Shown piece by piece: positions 43,608 through 54,300 of a DNA stretch of 64,000 nt. The translations under genes and the position numbers were made by a program. This DNA comes from Areca catechu. Lineage: Eukaryota > Streptophyta > Magnoliopsida > Arecales > Arecaceae. How positions within the stretch are numbered: the stretch's first letter is position 1; each line of letters begins with the position of its first letter. Location: assembly GCA_021397845.1 (NCBI GenBank), contig CM038052.1:174022183-174086182 (forward strand), written 5' to 3'. Below the pieces are notes generated by a model. It saw only the letters and a list, made by a program, of their open reading frames with translations, was not told where the DNA came from and did no database searches.

Positions 43608-44595
43608 GTATCTTATATAGAACCACATACCATAAAAGAAGCTGAAACCGACCCTAATTGAATGTTAGCTATGCATGATGAGTTAAACCAATTTAGAAAA
43701 ATAATATTTGGATACTTGTAGAAAGACCATCTGACTACCCTGTTATAGATACTATATGGGTCTATAGAAATAAACTAGATGAACAAGGTAATGTAATTAG
43801 AAATAAGGCTAGACTGGTAACTCAAGGTTACAACCAAGAAGAGAGAATAGATTTTGATAAGACCTATGCACCAGTAGCTAGACTAGAGGCTATTAGATTA
43901 CTTCTAGCATATGCATGTTTTATGAACTTTAAATTTTTTCATATCGATGTAAAGAGCACTTTTCTAAATGATTTTTTATCCGAAGAAGTTTTTAAGAACA
44001 ACTACTTGGTTTTATCGATCACTCTTTTTCAAATCATGTTTTCAAGTTAAATAAGACTTTATATGGTCTTAAATAGGTACCTAGAGCCTGGTACGACAGA
44101 TTAAGTAAATTTTTACTTGAAAATGATTTTGTAAGAGATAGTGTAGATACTACTTTGTTTATTCAAAAGAAAAATAATAATATTTTAGTTGTTCAAATTT
44201 ATATTGATGATATAATATTTGGATCTACCGATGAATATTTGTGCCGAGATTTTGCTAAGTTAACGCAGGGTGAATTCGAAATAAGTCTAATGGGTGAGCT
44301 GAACTACTTTCTTGGACTTCAAATCAAACAATCGAAGAAAGGGATTCTCATCAACCAAGCCAAATACATTAAAGAGATTATCAAAAAGTTTGGCATGGAA
44401 TAAAGCAAGGAAGCTGGAACATCCATGAGTCCTGCATGCAGATTAGATAAAGATGAAAATGGCACAAGTGTTGATCAAAAGTTATATAGAGATATGATCG
44501 GATCTCTACTCTATTTAACTGCCAGTAGACCAATATTCTATTTAGTATTTATATGTGTGCTCGTTTTCAATCAATCCAAAAGAATCACACATTAC
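43608..44595 (+). pseudogene. pol: Reverse transcriptase and start of RNase H of copia element A
   Basis: WVYRNKLDEQGN, KARLVTQGYNQEERIDF, APVARLEAIRLLLAY, HIDVKSTFLND, VPRAWYDRLSKFL and catalytic YIDDI (about 44200). GEFEISLMGELNYFLGLQIKQ, then a TAA near 44401 and RNase H start (MSPACRLDKDENG, LLYLTASRP). The frame is lost near 44530 and the sequence ends in HIT at the CACTA boundary. Confidence 0.9.
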
Positions 44596-44727
44596 CACTA
44601 CAAGAAAAATCAGGTTTAGCAACCGATTTTTCGGTTGCTAATAATTAAAAATCGGTTGCTAAATTAATTTGCAACCGATTTTGCAACCAAAATTAGTCGG
44701 TTGCAAAAGTATAGGTTGCAGGTAAAA
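44596..44727 (+). mobile_element. CACTA transposon terminus (truncated, about 130 bp)
   Basis: CACTACAAGAAAAATCAGG is the classic CACTA (En/Spm) end. It is followed by subterminal repeats of GCAACCGATTTT and its inverse AAAATCGGTTGC (at least six within 110 bp), as expected for transposase-binding repeats. The match stops near 44727, where array X begins in mid-unit. No opposite end (TTTTTCTTGTAGTG) was seen to the right in the window. Confidence 0.88.
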
Positions 44728-46395
44728 AGAGTTAGAAACTTATTTTATATTTTATGCATGGGTGTCGTAGTTTTTAAACTAGGATATCATAACTTTTAAA
44801 CTGGGATGTCATATATTGTTTTGAGCTATTTAATTAATCTTATAGCATCCGTGGTAATTTATGACACTCTGGGAGTCATAAACCAAGCCACATATTACAT
44901 GTATTACAGGTAGAAGGGGTTAGAAAGTTTTATTTTATATTTTATACATGGATGTCATAGTTTTTTAACTAGGATGTCGTAGTTTTTAAACTGGGATGTC
45001 GTAATACTATTTCAGCCTATTTGAGTAATCTTCTAGCATATGTGGCATTTTATGATACTCTAGGAGTCATAAACCAAGCCACGAATGGCATGTATTATAG
45101 GTAGAAGGGGTTAAAAAATTTTGTTTTACATTTTATGATGGGTGTCGTAATTTTTTAACTAAAATGTCGTAGCTTTTGAACTGAGATGTCGTAATACTGT
45201 TTCGATCTATTTGAGTAATCTTCTAGCATCCGTGGCATTTTATGATACTCTGGGAGTCATAAACCAAGCCACGGATGACATGTATTACAAGTAGAAGGGT
45301 TATAAAATTTTATTTTATATTTTGTGCACGGGTATTATAGTTTTTTACTAAGGTATCATAGCTTTTAAACTAGGATATCGTAATACTGTTTTGGCCTATT
45401 TGAATAATTTTTTAGTATTCATGGCATTTTATGATACTCTGGGAGTCGTAAACCAAGCCACGGATGACATGTATTACAAGTAGAAGGGGTTAGAAAGTTT
45501 TATTTTATATTTTGTGCATGGGTGTCAGTTTTTAAACTAAGGTATCGTAGCTTTTAAACTTGGGTATCGTAATACTGTTTCGGCCTATTTGAGTAATCTT
45601 CTACCATTCATGATATTTTATAATACTCTGAGAGTCATAAATCAAGCCAGGATGACATGTATTACAAGTAGAAGGGGTTAGTTTTATTTTACATTTTATA
45701 CATAGGATCGTAGTTTTTTAATTAGGATGTCGTAACTTTTAAATTAGGGTGTTGTAATACTGTTTCGGACTATTTGATTAATCTTATAGCATCCGTGATA
45801 TTTTTTGACACTCTGAGTATCATAACCAAGTAACGGATGACATGTATTATAGGTAGAAGGGGTTAGAAAGTTTTATTTTATATTTTATGCATCGGTGTCG
45901 TAGTTTTTTAAATAGGATGTCGTCGTAGTTTTTTAAATAGGATGTCGTAGCTTTTAAATTAGGGTGTCGTAATACTGTTTCGGTCTATTTGAGTAATCTT
46001 CTAGCATCCGTGATATTTTATGATACTCTGAAAGTCATAAACCAAGCCACGGATGATATGTATTATAGATAGAATGGATTGGAAAGTTTTATTTTACATT
46101 TTATACTTGGATGAATGTCGTAGTTTTTTAACTAGGATGTCATATCTTTTAAACTGGGGTGTTGTAATACTGTTTCGGCCTATTTGAGTTATATTCTAGC
46201 ATCTATGATATTTTATGATACTATGTGAGTCATAAACCAAGCCACGAATGATATGTATTACAGGTAGAAGGGGTTAAAAAGTTTTATTTTATATTTTATG
46301 CATGGATATCATAGTTTTTTAATTAGGTTGTCGTAGTTTTTAAATTGGTATATCGTAAATTCTGAACTATGGTGTCATGAAACTATGCATTGTAT
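44728..46395 (+). repeat. Tandem array X (190-bp unit), right part, about nine units
   Basis: Landmark GGGAGTCATAAACCAAGCC recurs at about 44871, 45061, 45251, 45441, 45631, 45815, 46030 and 46223, that is about every 190 bp; one unit is longer through a duplication of GTCGTAGTTTTTTAAATAGG (about 45897-45945). Each unit has two or three inner copies of a (A/G)GATGTCGTAGTTTTTTAA word. Same family and orientation as 1970-2397. No coding potential. Confidence 0.92.
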
Positions 46396-47090
46396 CATAA
46401 TTTTATATTATGAAGATTTAATATTTTTGACAAATATATCATGACATCCTTCTGTAGACATATATTGCAAATATTTGTATTAAAATATATAATTTCCTTA
46501 TTTATTTCTGGTTCTGTAACTTCTTTTGAGAGAGAACTTAAAGGGGTGTCATCATCTCCTGAATAAACAAGTGTAGTGCTTCCTCCATCTACATTTCCTT
46601 CTTGCGGTGTTTTCGTGTTCGCTATCTGCGTTGAAATACGAAACTATTTTTTTTCATTGACTCAAGATTTCGAAGACGTATCTTTCGTGGTATGCTTAAG
46701 AACTTCCAGCTTATCAACAGCTACCGACCACCAAAAAGAAGAGAAAAATACAAAAATGGAGAACACTTTGGAGGTGTCGCTAACCCCTTCTTTTTTTCCC
46801 ATTTGCAGAAAAAGAAGAAATACTTCCAGCTAACCAACGGCTACTCGATCATCAAAGAGAAGATAAAAAATAAAAAAATGAAGGCAAAACTGGGAGTTTC
46901 GCTTTGATATTGAGGGGTAGACAAAAATAATGGAAGGAACTCTGGGATGTCGCTTTGTCCGAGATTTTTTTTCCATTTGCAGAAGAAGAAATGGTTTCAT
47001 TCAGAAGCACGTATCATCTTCCAGAAAATAGGAGAGCAAAAAAGTTATTTTTCATGTTTGAAATGATCGCAAATACAAATTACGTGATTT
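46396..47090. repeat. AT- and purine-rich flank with imperfect direct repeats
   Basis: After the end of array X there is about 150 bp of AT-rich sequence. Then imperfect direct repeats begin around 46702, 46828 and 46910, sharing CTTCCAGCT, CAACRGCTAC, AAGAGAA..AAAATA, an (A)ACTSTGGGAGTTTCGCT/TTTGGAGGTGTCGCT-type block and TTTTTTTCCATTTGCAGAA. The short open frames here (up to 85 codons) follow the repeats and look non-coding. Confidence 0.55.
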
Positions 47091-47228
47091 CAGTGATATA
47101 GACTCCCACTCTATCCCGTCAAGCTATGTAGGATCGACGTGGACTAATAACAAACAGCAATGCAAGCCGGATTGGATTCCTGCACTGCACGCGGTGCACA
47201 AAGACTCACTCATGCTGACTATCGAGAC
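47091..47228 (-). repeat. Inverted-repeat arm, right
   Basis: Reverse-complement partner of 1471-1603, including the near-palindrome TGCACTGCACGCGGTGCA (about 47185). Similarity falls off outside about 130 bp in both directions. Confidence 0.55.
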
Positions 47229-48374
47229 TCTTCCTATGGACCGCAGTTATCCATTCTCGGTTCATGCTGTCTTTGCCCAGAAGCTTAGCCCAGCCTCACC
47301 AAACTTGGAAAAGGCTGAAGCAGAGATAGGGAGGATGTTCATAACGTTCTACATGCTACACTCTCAGAATGATTTGATTTTTTTTTTAAAAAAAAATGCA
47401 AGTCACCATGAAAGAATAAAAACATCTTGCCCCTCTATCGGTCACAAAGACTGGACGCAACTCGCAAAGTTGAAAAAATGGTGGAAAGGAACCATAAGAA
47501 ATTCATATATTTCAGTTGGAAGATTTATTTTGACATTGCAGATGCCTTTGTAATTCCTGTTTGTTTCATCGTTTTTTCGTCCGGAGATACGTGGAATTGG
47601 AAGCAACTAGCAAAATGGAAGTGACAGTATCTATAATTTACTAAAAAAAGGTCTGATATGGCATTCAATGAGATTAGAAGATCGTTATGTCAATATCACA
47701 ATAGTGTTAACAATTTGGAAATTTAAAAAATTGAAGTTACGATTAAGATCAACACATTTTTGATAAGGATTAAGATCAATCCATTCTCTTCGCATTATTT
47801 CTCTCGCTCTCTCTCATTCCTTCTTCCATGCGTGGGTGAGCATGCACACAGGCGTTTATTTTTGTAAAGGGCGCAAAAAGAGAGTGGGTTAAGGCCCTCA
47901 GGGATTTTTAACCCTTTCCATATCTTACCTGATCAGCTAATTTTGACCTGCTTGCTGAAAATAAAATATAGACCATTGTATTCCAAATTACCTTGAAAAT
48001 TTGTGGTAGAGTAGCGTGCATTCAGTAATTAAATTTTACAATGTACACAAGCTTGCATTACCAGTTTGATTAAATAGAAAAACCGGAAAAGTCACTGCTT
48101 TCATTCTCACCTTCTGAGATATATACTCTAGAAGTCGCATAGACTTGCCTTCATTTATACTGATGAGCTTGGCTATAGATAACAGTGCAGCACCCGTCTG
48201 ATACAGATTGGTTGGCAGATCATCGACAACAGTTTCCTCGGAAACCTTGCTCAATGAAACGGGAAATTCAATAATGTTCGATCACCATTCTTTGCAATGC
48301 GATTCTGCAAGCCTAAATCCATCTTTAAGCCAACAAGTCCACCATGGCATACTCTTTTGAAGAGGTGGTGAATG
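47229..48374 (-). other. 3' flank and probable 3' UTR of LON2
   Basis: No gene seen on the plus strand; the 119-codon frame at 47194-47553 lacks any recognisable feature. On the minus strand the sequence directly below the LON2 stop (48374 downward) is expected to be 3' UTR. An AATAAA signal lies at 47860-47855 on that strand, about 520 bp after the stop, and is a candidate polyadenylation signal. A frame at 48254-48036 is most likely part of the UTR. Confidence 0.45.
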
Positions 48375-51300
48375 CTATAACTTTGAGTGTTGTCTCCAAG
48401 GGCATCCACCTTCAAAAGCTTGTTCCAGTACATCTTCAATACGCTTCACAAGCAAAATCTGTAAAAAGAAAATTCAGAACAAATGATGCCAGCCCTGAGC
48501 CCTCTCCTCCCAGGTAAAAGTAATAGTTCTATGCAAACCAGCTATTCTAGAACATAAGCATGATTTAATCAATCAATTCAATGCTTGTAACTGGAAGAAA
48601 GAATGAGAAAAACTGCATATTAAATAGCCTTCTAATGGTGGCCTAGGCAATATGATGATCCAGGTTCAACAGTGCATTAGCCATCTCATTACCTCGTGGC
48701 ACTTGAAGAATAGAGTATCTTATGAGCTAAACAAACCAATAGACATCATGATTCGGATGTCCAAGGATCTGCATGGTAGGGCATCAAATAAGCACAAATT
48801 ACATCTGACATGTGATTCCCACATAGCCAGTTATATCAAATAAATGAGTTAAAGTTGTTAATTGCACATGGAATACTTCTTAGCCATACAAACATCTAAG
48901 GCAGTTTATGAATTTAGGCAATGGACGGAAAACAAGAGAAGTATAAGAAAATGGAATGTTACAAGAGGAATATGATCCGAGTTTCGACAAGGGCTCCCGT
49001 GGATTGCAAAGCGTCCAGAGATTGTGATCCAGATTTCAGCACACCACCTTGCACCAGCATGATGCAAATAAGTTTTGCAGGACCAGTCTATTATTGACTA
49101 GGAGCCATAACCAGGTCACAACAACTCCACCAACCAACCACAAGTACCACAAGTGATCGATTATGTCTCTACCAAAAGAAGACGAAGGTGAAGAAAGGCC
49201 TTTGGCTAACAACCCCCTCAGTCACTTGCCAAAGCAAGAAGCAACCTTTACTTCAGCTCCTCTCAAGTTTGCTTCAAAAGATCCAACACCAAGATACAGG
49301 AGAAGTATTCGAACCATAGCATCAGCATGGAACAGGAGAACTTCTGATAGCACAAAAACTAGCAAATATTCACTACAAAAATTGGTTCAAATCAAAAGTG
49401 AATTTGTATCATTTAATGCTGCCCTACATCTCGCATCCACTAAGCTCCCAAATGGCTGTGTCCCTGTACAAAAGCCAGTTCACCACTCTCTCCAAGACAA
49501 CCACTCTCCTCTAAAATCATTGAAATTCTCATACAATCATTCTTAGGGTTGAAGGGAGATCTTCAATGTACTTAAACATGCCAACAGTATTCTAGATACA
49601 TGACTACTCTATTTACTTCCACTTTTTGTAATAAAATCATCTCACGTAGCAAAAATTATAAAATTATTCAACTTTATTTTGATTAGCTTGTTCCTGATAA
49701 TTTATCCAGACTAAATGGAAAAGTTTATGAAATTTCCTTAATTTCAATGGAATACTACATGTTTTGTTGTATGTGTTTCATGAACTATTCTAGAATTATC
49801 CTAAACTTAATTGGGTTTTACTTCTCCTCTGCTCTTTACTTTTCTAATTTCAACATTTCACAAAATTTCTCTTTTAAGTTGGGCATAATTGCAAATTTTG
49901 CCCTTGGCATATTAATATTCAATCCCACAATTGTGATCATGATTTCAAATGTCATGTCAATACAAGTTGAAAATCCTAGAGATAGTGTGCCTCGAAATTC
50001 AGCATAGATATACGTGGCACATAATTTGCAAACCAAATTTCCCTTTATCAGAGAGAATTCTTCAAGGATTATTTTGGAGAACCACAATCTTGATAGAGAC
50101 GCAACCATTTCAAATCAGAGTTGTGCTATAGACAGCAGCAAAAGCAACCATATGGAGTGTGGTTAAATAGGTTGCAGATGTAGGAGAGAGCAGAAAAGGA
50201 TGGGAGGACAGAGTTGAAGATTTCGACAGCAGAAGAAGAGGCTGCAGGCAGAAAGAATGAGCAGATCAAATTTGGGTGGATCGGTAGAGTTGGAGTACAA
50301 TAATGGACATGACCGATTTGCTTCACCCTTCCATCATCATGGCCAAATTTATCTCTCTCTCTCTTTCAATTAACATAAATGATAATAACCAAAGCTAGCA
50401 AAAAGTGAAATATGCAAACCAGTCTAGTCATTAAAAGACAAAATCTATTGAAACAAAGTCTAACATAATGCCACGTTCTAAATATTTAAATGGCGCATTG
50501 TCCCTTCCAAGTTATTCTATTTGCATAAGGCTGAGCTTCTTTTGAGAGAGTTAACCCCCACGCCACCACCACCAACTCTGCATCACTACTTCCCAACCCA
50601 AACCATTACCAGCCAAGAATGATGTGGATGCGTACAGAGCAGCATTAGGCAAATGGCAAGAGCACAAAGAGGTCAGAGTGGCTGATGACAAAGAGCAAGG
50701 TGGTGGCAGCAGTCCAGCACAAGGAGGGAAAACAGCAAAAGGAGGGCCATGACTGATGTGCAATTGGAGTGGGTGGCAGTCAAATACCATGGTTTGTGGG
50801 TGGGGATGAACGGTTATCGCTGAAATTTAAGAAAAGAAAAAAGTGTTCCTCTTTATCGTCTTCATTGTCAATATGCAATAAGAATTGTCCAGATTTGAAA
50901 TTGATATGCAGAAAATGGTTGGTATCTAGGCTGAATACTCATGAGCTTCACCCACTTCAACTCTCAATCTCTGTATCACTGTATGTGCAACAAAAGAAGA
51001 CAAATGACGGTAACGAAGAAACTCAAAAAACTTTTAGCTGACTGTATGGCCATAGAAAGGACCACATATATATTATGGCTGATGTATCAAATCTTCTAGA
51101 CAAGGCATCTTAGTACGTTATAGTCAACTTAGAGTCATCTCTTCTTCTATTATAATTTTTTTGTTTTCTTCTCCTGTTCTCTGATGAAACTAGGCCATCG
51201 TTGCCCTGTGAGTGATATCAGTTTTGTCAGGTAGGTTAAGTGGACCAACTGAGATGAACTAAAGATTTTTTCACAAAAAATCCATCATTTTTTCTGATGG

Positions 51301-54300
51301 TTATTGTTTTGTCAATCCTAATGTCTGCTTGTCCCAAAAAGTACATGGACATAAAGTAAAATTGTATGTGTCGTACAAATAGCACTAGCAAAATGGTATT
51401 ATTGCATCATATAATGGAAATGATGAAAAAATTACTAGGAATGTTATGTAATATGTAATATGATAACAAGAGAATCTAATGGAAACAGAGGAACGGATGT
51501 TTTGAAAGGCCAGGGGAGGTGGAAGGAGGGATGGGGGCATGCAACAGTACTTCCTTGGGTTAAAGTTGTTAGAAATAAATTGATAAATATTAATACAGAA
51601 AAGAATGTCGACACTAAAAAGCTGAACAAATACAACAAAAAATATGCTGGGATATAGTTATAATAAAGAAATCAGTATTTCTTAAGGATCTTGGACCTCC
51701 GCTTAGTCCATATCTGAGAATAATACTTGTCAGTGTATACTTCAAGACTAACAATTGTTAGAAACTCAACTACCACAGAGATATTTCCTAATCTTGAATA
51801 TCATTATCTACAACAAATCAGCATTTGGATCTCCTAACTCCAAGAAGATGATAGCTGGTAAGATCAACCTTTACTCATTATGAGAACCTTTTTCTTTTTA
51901 TTTTTTCTTCCTTTTTTAAAAAAAATTTGGGTTCTGGGTACCTTGTGGGGAATTATGTAACAGAGGCACACATGGGTATGGACACCTCATGCACATGCCC
52001 TTCCAACAACTGAAATATGCTCCGCATAAATCTTTTTTGGACGGAAAAAAGTTTGGGAGCGCATGCTCCAAAGATATAACTCACATCATGGTGATAGCAT
52101 GGAACATTAGTTTAAACAAGTGGAGACTTGCAGAAGAAAATACCACAAACTACTTTGTTAAGGGTGTCTACTTAATCATCAGAAAGTGAAGATTCGTATG
52201 TATATCAATGATAGGTAGGGGGTTATATGTGAAGATTCTTTTAACTAGTCTGTTCAATCACCTGTTACTTGGCCATCCAACAGATAACACATGTATCTTC
52301 ATGCATTACGTGTTCTTTCATAGTGAAAACTGTGTCCGACGCTTTAATATCTCTTGCAACAAAAGCCCAATGCAGGATATTCCATCATGACTTATTCCCA
52401 CCAACACAGCTTACAAGGTAGGTCCTACACTTCTCATTTTGCCTAGGGCTCAAGTATGATAAGCACATCGTTTAAAAGTTTATGGATTTCCTCCAAAATA
52501 TGCCACCTTAATTGGAATTTCCTGATAAAAACAAGAAACTAAGAGAAGATAATCTAAGATTCTAATAAAGTACTTACATGATAATATGCGACAACCAAGA
52601 TGAGAAAATTATTGCTATGAAAACCACCTCTGGTATCCCCCCTAACATTTTCAAGCAATACGCTTCTAACTTCTTCCATGAGAAAAAGAATCCTGTGCAA
52701 TTGCACATTCATCCATCCTTTTTCCAGCACATTTCCTTCGAAGTCACCAAGTTCTATTATGAATTTCTACCTCTTCTCCGGACCCTTTTCTTAAGAAAAG
52801 CTGTTGATGAGCTCATCAACAACCTTAATAAACATCATGCTGATATACCACTTCAAGATGTTTGCACGTGCAACTGTGCCACTTTGTGGATAATTTGTGA
52901 TAGGAAGTAACACATTTAAATGAGAAAGTAACTTCAAGCAAAAGAGAACCTTCAAGGTTCAATAACTACCTCCATGCCAGCAAGAATGGCTGATGGTACC
53001 TCAGCCAAGTCTTTCAAATTGCGTTCAGGCAAAATTACTCTCTTGATTCCATACCGATGTGCTGCCAAGACCTTAAGATTCAAACAAATAACAATTAGAA
53101 GACTGATTTCTATACAAAATGCCATCAAATCTAATAAATAGTACATTGGAAACAAATGTTTGGAGACTCTTTATACCAGTACAATTATACTAGTAAATAG
53201 AAAAATAAAAAGGCAGACAGATAGAAGGCCTAGCAGCTACCTTGTCTTTGATACCACCAACAGGCAACACAAGGCCCCTTAGAGTCATCTCTCCAGTCAT
53301 TGCAGTATCTGCTCTGACTTTTCTTTGACTGAACAATGATACCAGTGATGTTACCAACGTAACTCCTGCTGATGGTCCATCCTTTGGAACCGCACCAGCA
53401 GGAAAATGTATATGAATATCTCGATTTTCCAGCAAACTGATTTCACCAGCAGCTGATAGCTGCAGATCTGCTGCTCTTGCTCTTACCTGAGGAAATCAAG
53501 AACGAGCTATAAAGCTTAAGATGAAAAGCTGGCATATCAATCACAACTCTTAAAGAATCAAAGGATTTATTTTCAAAAGAAATTGATGCATGACACAAGA
53601 AATTAATAGAAATGAAGTCTTGATTTGAAAGGAAAAGGTTAAGTTAGTCCCCTTGCATCCTTCACAAGTAAAATGTCCAAAATGTCATGTGTAAAAATAA
53701 CAGATGATTAGTAACAATGCAGGTGGATGATATCAAAACTCTAAGGTCTTGTTTTTCTTCAGCATGCAAAAGCTTTCATGTTTGATTGACCTTATTACCA
53801 AAAGAAAAAAGGAGAATAGGGCGGAAGGAAAACAAATCTACAACATATAATCCCCAGCTGTGGAGCTGGCTGAAAATAGAATTGGTGCTTATTAACTGCC
53901 TACGCAAAATGGATAAATACAATAATCAAAATTAGATTTCATTGACTTTCTAGTATTAAAATAAAACTTTTGAAGGCTTGCCAGTGATATATGGTGTGCC
54001 CATGTAGTCTCTTTCTATTCACAAGCTGCCCCACTAGATAATTAAAGAATAATAATTTACTTAACCTAGCTTCTCTATTCTAATATAAGACAAAAGGTCC
54101 TTGAAGGTTCACTAATCACATAGGGTAAAACCAATTACACCATGCTCCCCTAGACAGTTCAAATAAAGATGTTTTAGCAGAACCTTCTCCCCTCAACAAA
54201 TGATAGACAAGATCATAACTATTATTTTCTTGATTTCAGTAATAAGCCTTGCACCAAAAACAAGTTGCAGATATATGTTTTGGTAGGTCTGTACCAAATA

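Larger units (their letters stand above)
2398..44595 (+). mobile_element. Ty1-copia element A (SIRE-like), truncated, host of the nest
   Basis: The order is left LTR (2398-3922), primer site, gag (3981-5717), a protease fragment (29580-29688), pre-integrase and integrase (40508-41981), and RT with the start of RNase H (43608-44595). The pieces are separated by insertions B, C2 and D and rejoin in order. B and D rejoin cleanly after removal of one target duplication; C2 does not. Gag with acidic and lysine-rich linkers, two zinc knuckles and a coiled-coil region, plus the long LTR, indicates the SIRE/Maximus lineage. The right part of RNase H, any extra ORF and the right LTR are missing, replaced at 44596 by a CACTA terminus. 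The element is dead: multiple stops and frameshifts. Confidence 0.88.

Noticed and set aside
44596..44727. Complete CACTA-derived MITE
   Set aside because: Only one terminus is present and the sequence runs directly into array X without an inverted partner or 3-bp target duplication.
47194..47553. 119-codon plus-strand frame beside the right inverted arm
   Set aside because: Begins inside the repeat arm, contains a poly-Lys from a T/A run and shows no family features.
49163..49546. 127-codon plus-strand frame in the last LON2 intron
   Set aside because: No recognisable domain, no splice or promoter support, opposite to the gene; AT-rich intron with several chance frames.
52578..52910. 110-codon plus-strand frame in the last LON2 intron
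   Set aside because: No similarity recognised and no conserved motif; could be a decayed transposon piece but this cannot be supported.
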